A stretch of DNA of 64,000 nt from an uncultured Clostridia bacterium (GTDB taxonomy: Bacteria > Bacillota > Clostridia > Oscillospirales > Acutalibacteraceae), in the NCBI GenBank assembly GCA_937876375.1, contig CALEHY010000010.1, forward strand, positions 124,001 to 188,000. Reading direction: 5' to 3'. A program made the position numbers and the translations under genes. The notes under the pieces are model-generated. The model did not search any database, had not been told where the DNA came from, and saw nothing but the letters and a program-made list of their open reading frames with translations. Shown piece by piece: positions 15,464 through 23,950 of this stretch; the stretch's first letter is position 1; each line of letters starts with the position of its first letter.

Positions 15464-16467
15464 ATTTTTACTATAGTTTTTGCAGAAATGAATATCAATA
15501 TTAGCAGAGGCACAATCATTCCAGGTAGGAAATATAGTACCTTTGTGAATACATTTAGGCTGTAGATATTCTTCTGCTTATTCTCTTTTTTGAACAGTCT
15601 TTTTGTTGATATTAGGTAGATGAAACTGATTATACCTAGCACAATCCATATGAAATATATTGATGATATAGCGATATTTGAAGCCCTTGTGCCTGCACCA
15701 AATTTTACTATCGTTTGGGTTACCGATAGACCATTGTTCAGTCCGTGTATCATCATTGCTGGAATAACACTGTCTGTCTGTACAGTGATGAAGCCTAGTA
15801 TCATTCCTAGAGAGAATGCAAAAATGAACTGGATAACATTTCCATGTAGTAGACCGAATACAACGCTCATAGCGAACACAGCAAATCCTTTGCCATGCCT
15901 GCGTAGTATGCCCAGACCGAAGCATCTCATCGCTAGCTCCTCTATTATCGCTGGTATAATAGCTGTCGCAACGATTAGTGCTAGACAGTCAAGAACGCTA
16001 CTTGGTTTTAGGTTTTCACTTTTTGTCAATTCGTATCCGAACTGCTTGAACAATCCTATAACGAATGCAACTAATATATTTGCAATATAGCTTGTTAGCA
16101 TTCCAAATGATACCCAAGCCCAAAAAGGCTTTACGCCAACCTTCTTTGTTGGTACGACTGGGCTGACATATCTCTTTTTGTATATCAGCGCTAGTGCACC
16201 GAATGGTATAAGCATAGAGAACATGTGCACACCTAGTACATTAAAGAAGCTTTGGAACATTGATGAGCTTGCATATACGCCTCGTAGTCCAGAATTATTT
16301 AGCCATTCTACAGCTATTGACTGTAAAAACAGATAAGCGATTATTACAGCTCCTAGACCAATGCCAGCTGTAAGAATTTCTTTTTTCTCATTGCTTTGTA
16401 CCAGTTTTTTTTGGTCGACTGGTGATGGCTGTGGATATGTGTATGGTGGATAGTAGTTTTGTGTCAT
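15460..16467 (-). CDS. CPBP-family intramembrane metalloprotease
   Basis: 335 aa, about eight membrane helices. The CPBP (Rce1-like/Abi) active-site motifs are all visible: EELAMR (EExxxR), FGLLHGN (FxxxH) and HGLNN (HxxN), within about residues 175-260. These proteases cleave membrane-embedded substrates; in Gram-positive bacteria the substrates are mostly unknown, with some involved in bacteriocin self-immunity. The first 45 residues are a Pro/Gln/Tyr-rich cytoplasmic tail. It lies 12 bases after the RING/DUF2628 gene and is coupled to tadA, so the three genes form one unit. Confidence 0.87.
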   Translation of the reverse strand: MTQNYYPPYTYPQPSPVDQKKLVQSNEKKEILTAGIGLGAVIIAYLFLQSIAVEWLNNSGLRGVYASSSMFQSFFNVLGVHMFSMLIPFGALALIYKKRYVSPVVPTKKVGVKPFWAWVSFGMLTSYIANILVAFVIGLFKQFGYELTKSENLKPSSVLDCLALIVATAIIPAIIEELAMRCFGLGILRRHGKGFAVFAMSVVFGLLHGNVIQFIFAFSLGMILGFITVQTDSVIPAMMIHGLNNGLSVTQTIVKFGAGTRASNIAISSIYFIWIVLGIISFIYLISTKRLFKKENKQKNIYSLNVFTKVLYFLPGMIVPLLILIFISAKTIVKI

Positions 16468-16479
16468 TATTTTGTCCTT

Positions 16480-17439
16480 TTATAGAAATTGTAGAAGCAT
16501 TTGAACAACTAGAATAGCTGTTAATGGAGCAAAGAAGCTTACTCCACCTCGTCTGGCAAGATACATTCTTCTCATTTGTTCTTGACTAAGATTGTTTTCA
16601 GCACCCATAAGTGGGCTAACAGAGAATGACATATTCTCATCTAGTTGCTTTTTCATCTTGTCGATTATTTCAGCAACGCTGTTCATATATAGATAGTCGG
16701 CAAATAAAGCCTCTATTATTCTAATTACTACCAAAATACCTAGAGTAGCGTATACAATCTTTGCTGCTGTGCCATAGTCAGAGGTGAGCAACACATTAGG
16801 GTCAAAGCTCTCTCTGTTAGCGTACTGGCTAGCGATTGACTGTACAGCCTCAATATATTTTGGAGCGAATTTGTATATCATTGCTTCGCTACCGATGAAT
16901 AGTGCTGTAGTAACACATAGTAGTGATATGCCTTGCTTATACATTTTTCTAAACAGAAAATATAGGCTACCAAAGAAGAATGCACTCCAGTTCCATCCGG
17001 TCTTGCTATTCTTCTTTTCCATATCACGAAAACGGGTGACAAATCTTGGAATATTAGTCCTAACTGTTGCAGCGACGTCAGCAATAGCATTGCCATTGAT
17101 GGTCTCATTGCTTCTTTCGTATTCTGCATTAGGGTTAAAGTTGATATTGATAACACTAGGCTGTGGGTCAGCCTCGTTATTTTCATCATTATTCATATTA
17201 GGGGCGTAGTACTGACCGATAACATTTACTTGTGTATTGCTATCATCAGCCTTTGTGTCTATTGGCTTTGTGTCGAACTCGAATCCGCTACTGTGCAGTC
17301 CACTGTTGACGCATTTGCCAACTAGGTTGTAGCATTCTCTGTGATGAGGTGTGCCACATTCAGGACAGTAGACCACATCGTCGCCCTCTTCAAATAATTT
17401 CTTGCATACTGGACATTCGTATCCTTCGTATCTTGGCAT
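16480..17439 (-). CDS. Prokaryotic RING-finger / DUF2628 membrane protein
   Basis: 319 aa. Residues 8-48 form a compact zinc-finger (CPVC, CPECG, HHREC, then C) of the prokaryotic RING type. A hydrophilic linker (50-140) follows, then a DUF2628-like part with NWSAFFFGSLYFLFRKMYKQ (about 150-169) and three to four helices. Possibly a membrane-anchored scaffold; no enzymatic role is implied, since prokaryotic RING-like fingers are not shown here to be ligases. First gene of the RING-CPBP-tadA unit and divergent from prfB. Function unknown. Confidence 0.8.
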   Translation of the reverse strand: MPRYEGYECPVCKKLFEEGDDVVYCPECGTPHHRECYNLVGKCVNSGLHSSGFEFDTKPIDTKADDSNTQVNVIGQYYAPNMNNDENNEADPQPSVININFNPNAEYERSNETINGNAIADVAATVRTNIPRFVTRFRDMEKKNSKTGWNWSAFFFGSLYFLFRKMYKQGISLLCVTTALFIGSEAMIYKFAPKYIEAVQSIASQYANRESFDPNVLLTSDYGTAAKIVYATLGILVVIRIIEALFADYLYMNSVAEIIDKMKKQLDENMSFSVSPLMGAENNLSQEQMRRMYLARRGGVSFFAPLTAILVVQMLLQFL

Positions 17440-17537
17440 ATTTTGGTATTCTCCTAAAAATATATTCCTTTATATTATAGATAACATAGCATAAAAAATC
17501 AATTATTTAGTTAAAATAAAGTAAACAGTTTAAAAAC

Positions 17538-17566
17538 TTGCAAAAACCTTTCGTATATACTATAAT
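17538..17566 (+). promoter_or_regulatory. Promoter of prfB
   Basis: TTGCAA (17538-17543), 17 bases, TATAAT (17561-17566), 32 bases before the chosen prfB start. Confidence 0.75.
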
Positions 17567-17598
17567 ATGTAGCAATATATTTGTTTGGAGCGAAATTT

Positions 17599-18714
17599 AT
17601 GATAGAGTACGAAGAGCTAAAGCAGAGACTATCACAGTTAGAAGCACCTATTGCTAATTTGAGAGAGGCACTTAATATCGACTCTCTTGCAAAAGAGGTT
17701 GCCGAGCTTGAGGAAATTAGTGCAAGACCTGATTTTTGGGATGATATGGAAAATAGTCAAAAGACTATGCAAAAGATTGGCTCACTCAAGGCAAAAATTC
17801 AGTCCTACGAGGGTCTAAAGGCTGATTATGACGACGCTTTTGTTATGATCGAGCTTGCTGACGAGGAAGAGGATGCAGATCTTATTGAGGATTGCACAGC
17901 GTCTGTCGATGCTATTGATAATAGAATAGAGAGTCTTACTCTTTCAACTCTTTTGAGTGGTGAGTTTGATGATAATAATGCGATTTTGACATTCCATGCT
18001 GGTGCTGGTGGCACAGAGGCACAGGATTGGGCAGAGATGCTGTTCAGAATGTACAATCGTTGGGGTGAGCGCCACGGATATAAGGTGTCCACTCTTGATT
18101 ATCTTGATGGTGACGTTGCCGGTGTTAAGAGTGCTACCATTCTTATCGAGGGTGAGAATGCGTATGGCTATCTACATGGTGAGATGGGCATTCATCGTCT
18201 TGTTCGTGTGTCACCATTCGATTCATCAGGTCGTCGTCATACCTCGTTCGCATCTCTCGAGGTTATGCCAGAGATTAATGATGACGTTGACGTTGAGATT
18301 AGGGAAGAGGATATCAAGATGGACGTATATCGTGCGTCTGGTGCAGGTGGACAAAAGGTTAACAAGACCTCATCTGCTGTTCGACTAACACATGTTCCAA
18401 CTGGTATCGTTGTATCCTGTCAGATTGAGCGTTCACAGCACCAAAATCGTGAGGTTGCTATGCGTATGCTTAAGTCAAAGCTTGTTGAGATTAAGGAAAG
18501 AGAAAACCTTGAGCGTATTGAGGATATCAAGGGCGACCAAAAGGAAATCGCTTGGGGTAGCCAAATTCGTTCCTATGTGTTTATGCCATACACTATGGTA
18601 AAGGACCATCGTACAAACTTTGAGATGGGCAACATCACTGCTGTTATGGATGGTGATTTGGATGGCTTCATCAATGCTTATTTAAAGATGAAGAGTATCG
18701 AAAATAATGACTAA
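17599..18714 (+). CDS. prfB: Peptide chain release factor 2, uninterrupted
   Basis: Releases the nascent chain at UGA and UAA. 371 aa. The RF2-specific tripeptide is seen in RVSPFDSSGRRH (SPF), and the catalytic GGQ loop in ASGAGGQKVNKTSS (about residues 240-255). Many bacteria encode prfB with an in-frame UGA near codon 25 read by +1 frameshifting; here the N-terminus (through LREALNIDSLAKEV) is one continuous frame, so that self-regulation is absent. The ATG at 17599 is preferred to an in-frame TTG six codons earlier, since GGAG lies nine bases before it. Single gene. Confidence 0.95.
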   Translation: MIEYEELKQRLSQLEAPIANLREALNIDSLAKEVAELEEISARPDFWDDMENSQKTMQKIGSLKAKIQSYEGLKADYDDAFVMIELADEEEDADLIEDCTASVDAIDNRIESLTLSTLLSGEFDDNNAILTFHAGAGGTEAQDWAEMLFRMYNRWGERHGYKVSTLDYLDGDVAGVKSATILIEGENAYGYLHGEMGIHRLVRVSPFDSSGRRHTSFASLEVMPEINDDVDVEIREEDIKMDVYRASGAGGQKVNKTSSAVRLTHVPTGIVVSCQIERSQHQNREVAMRMLKSKLVEIKERENLERIEDIKGDQKEIAWGSQIRSYVFMPYTMVKDHRTNFEMGNITAVMDGDLDGFINAYLKMKSIENND

Positions 18715-18734
18715 AATTTTCAAATAATATTATT

Positions 18735-18768
18735 ACCTCCTAAGTCAAAGATAGACTTAGGAGGTTTT
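18735..18768 (+). terminator. prfB terminator that also contains the next gene's ribosome site
   Basis: ACCTCCTAAGTC (18735-18746) and GACTTAGGAGGT (18754-18765) form a perfect 12-bp stem with a 7-base loop, followed by TTTT. The AGGAGG of the right arm (18759-18764) is the only ribosome site for the ATG at 18772, seven bases on. The hairpin can both end prfB transcription and mask translation start of the lipoprotein gene. Confidence 0.75.
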
Positions 18769-18771
18769 ATT

Positions 18772-19614
18772 ATGTTTAAAAAAATATTTGTTCCAGTGCT
18801 TTGCCTTGCACTTTTGTGTGGGTGCACTGTGAGTGTAAAAAATGATAATAATACAACAAGTAATATTACACAGTCAACAACAGAGGAAGAAACTACCACA
18901 ACCGTCCTTGCAGAGCCAGTAGAAGCATTATCAGATTTGTCGATTGACAAGATAATTTGGGGACCAGGTAGGATAGAAAATCATCAGCAACCAGTTGACC
19001 CATCAGCGCTGAACAGTAAGTATAAGAGTCTTGGTGGTGTGTGGCTACTAGATGATTCAAAAAAGATATGCCTAACCTTTGATGAAGGGTATGAAAATGG
19101 CTATACTCCAGCGATTTTGGATACATTAAAGGAGAAAAATGTAAAGGCGATTTTCTTCGTGACCTATGATTTTGCGTCGATGAATAAGGAGCTAGTACAG
19201 CGTATGATTGATGAGGGACATATTGTTGGCAATCACACCTGGCACCATTATGATATGACGACTGTTGACTCTGATACAGTTAGGGAGGAAATACTATATC
19301 TACATGAGTATATTGAGGATAACTTTAATTATACAATGAGTTATTTTCGGTATCCAGAGGGTGTGTTTTCCGAACAGAATTTGGGTATAACAAATGAGTT
19401 GAAGTACAAATCACTGTTTTGGTCATATGCTTATGCTGATTGGGACCCTAATGAGCAGATGGAGCCCACAAAGGCGTTCACTGGTATATGCGAGTCAACA
19501 CACCCTGGCGAGATATTGCTACTTCACGCTGTTAGCAAGACTAATGCCGATATACTTGGCAAGGTGATTGACGATATTCGTCATCAAGGGTATGAGTTCA
19601 CCGTTAATGTCTAG
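18772..19614 (+). CDS. PdaA-like polysaccharide deacetylase lipoprotein
   Basis: 280 aa. The signal peptide ends in a lipobox LLCGC (Cys at residue 18), followed by a Thr/Ser-rich stalk to about residue 50. The NodB-type deacetylase domain follows, with TFDEGYENGYT (about 102-112) and the metal pair in NHTWHH (about 153-158). The TFD(E/N)GYENGYT form is that of PdaA-type enzymes, which remove the acetyl group from muramic acid in peptidoglycan on the way to muramic delta-lactam in spore cortex. A sporulation or cell-wall role is likely, but no spore gene is adjacent. It would act outside the membrane. Translation may be controlled by the hairpin covering its ribosome site. Confidence 0.85.
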   Translation: MFKKIFVPVLCLALLCGCTVSVKNDNNTTSNITQSTTEEETTTTVLAEPVEALSDLSIDKIIWGPGRIENHQQPVDPSALNSKYKSLGGVWLLDDSKKICLTFDEGYENGYTPAILDTLKEKNVKAIFFVTYDFASMNKELVQRMIDEGHIVGNHTWHHYDMTTVDSDTVREEILYLHEYIEDNFNYTMSYFRYPEGVFSEQNLGITNELKYKSLFWSYAYADWDPNEQMEPTKAFTGICESTHPGEILLLHAVSKTNADILGKVIDDIRHQGYEFTVNV

Positions 19615-19620
19615 CATTTG

Positions 19621-19649
19621 TTGACTAATTCTATGCTTGATGATAGAAT
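19621..19649 (+). promoter_or_regulatory. Predicted promoter of XRE gene
   Basis: TTGACT (19621-19626), 17 bases, TAGAAT (19644-19649), right after the pdaA-like stop codon. Confidence 0.55.
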
Positions 19650-19742
19650 AATAGTATAAATTCCACGATTAGTGGACAAATTCTTCAGCTAGTTCGTTGT
19701 GATTTTTGCTGTGTAATGATATGGTTTTGGTGAGGTGATTTG

Positions 19743-20414
19743 ATGGGCACAAATTCATTTGGAACTTTTCTTTCGGAGCTTCGTAAGGAGAGCAAAATGA
19801 CACAAGCTGTCCTTGCAGAAAAACTTAATATTTCTAACCGTACTATATCAAAATGGGAGAATGGTGATGGCTATCCTGATATCACTATTTTGCCACAGAT
19901 TGCTGAAATATTTGGTGTCACTGTTGATGAGCTGCTAAAGGGTGAGCGTGCGCCAAAGGACGAGGCTGATATCAAGGTCGTTGAGGTCGAGAACAAGGAC
20001 AATCTGAAAAATTTGTTTCAGATTTCCTACATAATTTCGTTATTTTTTGCTGTGTTTGGTGCTGTTCTTGGTACTGTTACATTGGCTTACTCCACTTGGG
20101 CATTCAATATTTTGTTTTATACTCATTGGGAGATTATTTTTGTCGTAGCATCATTTTGCGCAATGATTGTTAGTGGGCTATCATTTGCTATTGGCGTTAC
20201 ACGACTAAATGTGTCATACGCTATTGATGAGATAAAATCTATGGTTGCAAAAAAGGCTTGGCTCATTTCGTTACTGATTGCGTCACTCCCAGCAGCATTT
20301 GTTGTGCGACTATTTGATTGCTTTTTGCGTCTACCAAAGCTTGGATTTGTCATCGTTTTGGTGGTGAATATTATCATTTTTGTTATCTCTTGGTTAAAGG
20401 TTAGAAAGTATTAA
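19743..20414 (+). CDS. XRE-family regulator with membrane helices
   Basis: 223 aa. The N-terminal helix-turn-helix of the XRE/Cro type spans about residues 8-65 (MTQAVLAEKLNISNRTISKW). A short acidic linker follows, then four hydrophobic segments in residues 90-223 ending in a basic tail (VISWLKVRKY). It is thus a membrane-anchored DNA-binding protein, an arrangement common in Firmicutes and thought to sense envelope conditions. ATG at 19743 with GAGGTG upstream. The next gene starts 36 bases on and may be its partner. Confidence 0.82.
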   Translation: MGTNSFGTFLSELRKESKMTQAVLAEKLNISNRTISKWENGDGYPDITILPQIAEIFGVTVDELLKGERAPKDEADIKVVEVENKDNLKNLFQISYIISLFFAVFGAVLGTVTLAYSTWAFNILFYTHWEIIFVVASFCAMIVSGLSFAIGVTRLNVSYAIDEIKSMVAKKAWLISLLIASLPAAFVVRLFDCFLRLPKLGFVIVLVVNIIIFVISWLKVRKY

Positions 20415-20450
20415 TCCTATCACCTCAATTATTTGTTAGGAGAAATGCTT

Positions 20451-21404
20451 ATGAAAAAGGTATTATCTATTATTCTTCCACTGATTATGTGTGTTGCTAT
20501 TTTTGGGTTTGTTTATGTTGTTTGTAGTGTAGATAGCGAGAAAAAGAGCGGTGCGTTGATATCATCGCTACTTTCGGTAGAGAAGAATAATGAGGACAGA
20601 TATAATGATTCTATTTATTTGACAGAGGATAAATTTTTCTTCACCTCTTATGATGATTCAAACAGCTTCGGTGATAATAATACACCATATGTTTTAGATT
20701 TGATGAGTGGTAGCAAACATAGAATGTTCGATTATGAAATTGGTGATGTTAGATCGATGAGCGTTATTGGAGAGAATATGTATCTTATTGGATATACATA
20801 TACTGATAATGCTGATGAAGAAAAATGGGGCTCTTGTTTAATTAGCTATCATATTCCAGACGGTAAGTGTGATTTTATCTACAAAACGCCAAATACTGTT
20901 CAGGAAATAGAGTATGAAATATTGGGCAATAGACTCGTTATCTTAGCTGGTGTTGATAATCAAGGTGATATGAATTACGATGATTATAAGCTTTTGTGCT
21001 ACGATATTTCTAATAAAAAATTGACTGATATAATGTCGTTACCCGGTCATTCTTTGATTTCGTCAAAGAGTGATGCTGACGGAGCTTATTTTGGATTTGA
21101 TAAGTGTGTTAGCAATGAATTTGGAAATGTTGAGATAACCGGCTCTGTTGCATATCATATATTCTATGATATGACTGTTGAGGAGTGCACGACAGTTTTT
21201 GACGAAACAAAAACTGTTCAAAAAATTGATGACAAAATAATTAGTGCTAACTTTGGCGATTATTTGATATTGCAGGACGAAATACCAAATAAAATATCTA
21301 ATGGCTGTGGATATGATTACAAGATAAAATATTACTTGTACGATACAATGACAGGTAAAAAGCAACCGATAACAAAGGCAAAATACTGGTTTTATTATGC
21401 ATAA
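20451..21404 (+). CDS. Membrane-anchored protein of unknown function (propeller-like repeats)
   Basis: 317 aa. One N-terminal hydrophobic helix (residues about 5-27) acts as a signal anchor. The rest is a soluble, Asp/Tyr-rich region with recurring short beta patterns (VLDLMSGSKHR, LISYHIPDGKCDF, LLCYDISNKKL, YYLYDTMTGKK), which suggest blades of a beta-propeller; this is only a reading of the pattern. No catalytic motif. The ATG at 20451 is used since TAGGAG precedes it. It is probably co-transcribed with the XRE gene and could be its sensor or target outside the membrane. Confidence 0.6.
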   Translation: MKKVLSIILPLIMCVAIFGFVYVVCSVDSEKKSGALISSLLSVEKNNEDRYNDSIYLTEDKFFFTSYDDSNSFGDNNTPYVLDLMSGSKHRMFDYEIGDVRSMSVIGENMYLIGYTYTDNADEEKWGSCLISYHIPDGKCDFIYKTPNTVQEIEYEILGNRLVILAGVDNQGDMNYDDYKLLCYDISNKKLTDIMSLPGHSLISSKSDADGAYFGFDKCVSNEFGNVEITGSVAYHIFYDMTVEECTTVFDETKTVQKIDDKIISANFGDYLILQDEIPNKISNGCGYDYKIKYYLYDTMTGKKQPITKAKYWFYYA

Positions 21405-21417
21405 ATATGATTAAAGG

Positions 21418-21439
21418 GCAGAGGGTAACCTCTGCTTTT
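21418..21439 (+). terminator. Terminator after XRE operon
   Basis: GCAGAGG (21418-21424), loop GTAA, CCTCTGC (21429-21435), then TTTT. Confidence 0.85.
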
Positions 21440-21478
21440 GTTATTTCTTTACAATTTTATAAATTTTTGATTTTGGTG

Positions 21479-21507
21479 TTGAGATATCCTTTTATATATT
21501 ATATAAT
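21479..21507 (+). promoter_or_regulatory. Promoter of mreBCD-PBP operon
   Basis: TTGAGA (21479-21484), 17 bases, TATAAT (21502-21507), 39 bases ahead of mreB. Confidence 0.75.
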
Positions 21508-21546
21508 AAAAAGTAATTTGATATTAATAGAAAGCGAGAATGAATT

Positions 21547-22527
21547 ATGCTTTTTTCAAGAGATATTGGTATTGATTTAGGTACCTCAAACACCCTCGTT
21601 ACTGACAAGAGGGGACATATTATGATTAAGGAGCCTAGCGTTGTTGCTGTTGACGTTAAGTCAAAGCGTGTTCTTGCCACTGGTATTGAGGCAAAGAATA
21701 TGATTGGCAGAACACCTGGTTCTATTGTTGCTGTTCGTCCTATGCGTGATGGCGTTATTGCTGACTTTGATATGACAGCAGATATGCTACATGACTTTAT
21801 GTTCCGTTCTAGCAAGCGTAATCTTTTTACAAAGACTAGAGTTGTTATCTGTGTGCCATCTAGTGTTACAGAGGTAGAGCGTAGAGCTGTTGAGGACGCT
21901 GTTCGTTCTGCTGGTGCGCAGGATGTTGAGCTTATTGAGGAGCCTATGGCTGCTGCTCTTGGCGCTGGTCTTCCTGTGTATGAGGCTACTGGCTCTATGA
22001 TAGTTGATATCGGTGGTGGTACCTCTGACGTTGCTGTGCTATCTCTTGGTGGTATCGCATCTTGCAACAGCATCAAGGTTGGTGGCGAGGCTATGGATGA
22101 GGCTATCGTTAGCTATATGAAAAAGACTCACAATATCCTTATTGGTGAGCGTACAGCAGAGGATATTAAGATTAAGATTGGCTCTGCTATGGAATATGAT
22201 GGAGAGGCTGCTATGGAGGTTCGTGGCAGAAGTCTAGACAATGGTCTACCTGCTAGTGTTGAGGTAACCTCTGCTGATATTAGAGAAGTGCTATCAGAAT
22301 GTGTTAGCACTATTATCGCTACTATCAAGGAGACATTGGAGGTTACATTACCAGAGCTAAGTGCTGATATTATTGACCGTGGTATTTATCTCACAGGTGG
22401 TGCAAGCCAGCTAAGAGGTATGAAGGAGCTTATTGAACAAGAGGTTAATATCCCAGTTATCGTTCCTGACCGTTCGACCGAATGTGTTGCACTCGGTACC
22501 TCAATTAAGCTAAGAAGAGCTAGATAA
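21547..22527 (+). CDS. mreB: Rod-shape protein MreB (actin homologue)
   Basis: 326 aa. Forms membrane-bound filaments that guide lateral wall synthesis. Actin-fold ATP-binding motifs: DLGTSNT (10-16, phosphate 1), DIGGGTSD (154-161, phosphate 2) and LTGGASQL near 284 (adenosine). The N-terminal MLFSRDIGI is short and hydrophobic, as in membrane-binding MreB. It could be the Mbl or MreBH paralogue, but placement before mreC-mreD supports mreB. The ribosome site is weak (GCGAG), the only marginal element of the operon's start. Confidence 0.94.
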   Translation: MLFSRDIGIDLGTSNTLVTDKRGHIMIKEPSVVAVDVKSKRVLATGIEAKNMIGRTPGSIVAVRPMRDGVIADFDMTADMLHDFMFRSSKRNLFTKTRVVICVPSSVTEVERRAVEDAVRSAGAQDVELIEEPMAAALGAGLPVYEATGSMIVDIGGGTSDVAVLSLGGIASCNSIKVGGEAMDEAIVSYMKKTHNILIGERTAEDIKIKIGSAMEYDGEAAMEVRGRSLDNGLPASVEVTSADIREVLSECVSTIIATIKETLEVTLPELSADIIDRGIYLTGGASQLRGMKELIEQEVNIPVIVPDRSTECVALGTSIKLRRAR

Positions 22528-22541
22528 ATCGGAGTTTTTTG

Positions 22542-23375
22542 ATGAAGAATATATTTAAAAGTAGTAGATTTAGACTGGTTGCAGCTATTATTGGATTGAT
22601 ACTTGTTGGCGCACTTATTGCTGCTGCAAATGGTCATGGCGAAACAGCACAGTCAGGTGTGGTTGGTACGATATTCACACCATGTCACTATGTCGCACAG
22701 AAGATATCTAATGGTATCGACCGTGTTGCTGGCAATGTCAGTGGTGATGCTGCATACGAAAAGGAGATTGCTAGTCTGCAGGAGCAGGTTGGTGACTTGC
22801 AGTCTAAACTTGTTGATTACGAAAATTTAAAGAAGCAGAATGAACTGTATAAGGAATTCTTGGAGCTAAAAGAGGAACACAAGGACTATAAGTTTGTGGA
22901 AACCTCTGTTATTGGTAGAGATAGTGCAGATTTGTACAAATCATTTACTATTTCCAAGGGCTCGCTTAGTGGTGTTAAAAAGGGCAATGCTGTACTCTAT
23001 GGCAAGTACCTAGTTGGCGTTGTTGACAAGGTGTATCCTGATTACAGTGTGGTGCAGAGCGTCCTGGACGTTAGCTTTAATGTATCTGCATACGAGATTA
23101 TTTCTAACGAGATATCATATGTTACTGGCAATGCTTCACTAGCAAAGAACAATAGGTGCAAGCTTGCTAATTTGAACTCATCTACTAATATTACCTATGG
23201 CTCAATTATTGCTACTGCTGGTATCAGTGGCACTGTGCCAAAGGGTCTGCTTATCGGAACAGTAGAGGAGATATGTGACGAGGCAACAGATATTTCGTCA
23301 TATGCTGTTGTTAAGCCAGGTGTTAATATTTCTGATATTAGCTCTTGCTTCGTTTTGACAGAATTTAAGGATTAA
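22542..23375 (+). CDS. mreC: Rod-shape protein MreC
   Basis: 277 aa. An N-terminal membrane anchor (residues about 10-32) is followed by a coiled coil (about 70-105) and then the extracytoplasmic beta domains of MreC (GRDSADLYKSFTISKG, then NAVLYGKYLVGVV), which link MreB filaments to PBP2/RodA. ATG at 22542 with CGGAG upstream. 14 bases after mreB and 12 before mreD, so the genes form one operon. Confidence 0.93.
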   Translation: MKNIFKSSRFRLVAAIIGLILVGALIAAANGHGETAQSGVVGTIFTPCHYVAQKISNGIDRVAGNVSGDAAYEKEIASLQEQVGDLQSKLVDYENLKKQNELYKEFLELKEEHKDYKFVETSVIGRDSADLYKSFTISKGSLSGVKKGNAVLYGKYLVGVVDKVYPDYSVVQSVLDVSFNVSAYEIISNEISYVTGNASLAKNNRCKLANLNSSTNITYGSIIATAGISGTVPKGLLIGTVEEICDEATDISSYAVVKPGVNISDISSCFVLTEFKD

Positions 23376-23387
23376 TGGAGAATTGAT

Positions 23388-23915
23388 ATGTACCTTACAA
23401 AGAGGGAAAAGACAATTAAATATTCTATCTTTGCCCTTATTATCGCTGTGGGTGCATTGTTACAAAATGTCGGTGGATTGTGGCTAGAGATTGGCAACGC
23501 TAGATGCTTTTTTCTTATCCCTATTGTGATACTACTTGGCATTGATGAGGACGAAAGAGTGTCTGCACTTTTTGGTCTGCTTGCTGGTGTGATATGGGAT
23601 AGCGTTAGTGTTCAGCATATGGGATACAATGCTGTGTTCCTTATGCTCGTTTGCTATATCACGTCGTCACTTGTGACATATTTGCTCGTTAGCACATATT
23701 GGGTCAAGACTATTAGCTGTCTTGTGGCAGAATTCCTTTATGTGTTGATTTATTGGCTAATGTTTATCGTTAGCAAGGGTGGAGATGGAGCGTTTTGGAG
23801 CTTTGGCAGTTTCTATTTGCCTTGCTTTATCTACACTGGTGTTATGACATTGATATTGACTGGTCTGCTCGACAAAATTGTTCGCAAGCTCAATAGAGAG
23901 CCAGAGCTAGACTGA
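23388..23915 (+). CDS. mreD: Rod-shape protein MreD
   Basis: 175 aa with five to six predicted helices, the size and hydropathy of MreD, the membrane partner of MreC. Sequence is weakly conserved in this family, so the name rests on position between mreC and a PBP2 gene and on the pattern IDEDERVSALFGLLAGVIWD, where the GLxxGxxxD motif is typical. TGGAG precedes the ATG. Confidence 0.87.
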   Translation: MYLTKREKTIKYSIFALIIAVGALLQNVGGLWLEIGNARCFFLIPIVILLGIDEDERVSALFGLLAGVIWDSVSVQHMGYNAVFLMLVCYITSSLVTYLLVSTYWVKTISCLVAEFLYVLIYWLMFIVSKGGDGAFWSFGSFYLPCFIYTGVMTLILTGLLDKIVRKLNREPELD

Positions 23916-23950
23916 TTTATACTATAAATTTTTTAGGAAGGAGGTTGCCT

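Noticed and set aside
15000..16090. Plus-strand open frames over tadA and the CPBP protease
   Set aside because: Antisense shadows; the reverse-strand products carry full catalytic motifs.
18905..18945. AEPVEALS peptide in the PdaA-like lipoprotein, like repeat-derived peptides
   Set aside because: The DNA shows no palindrome or second copy; it is simply part of the stalk.
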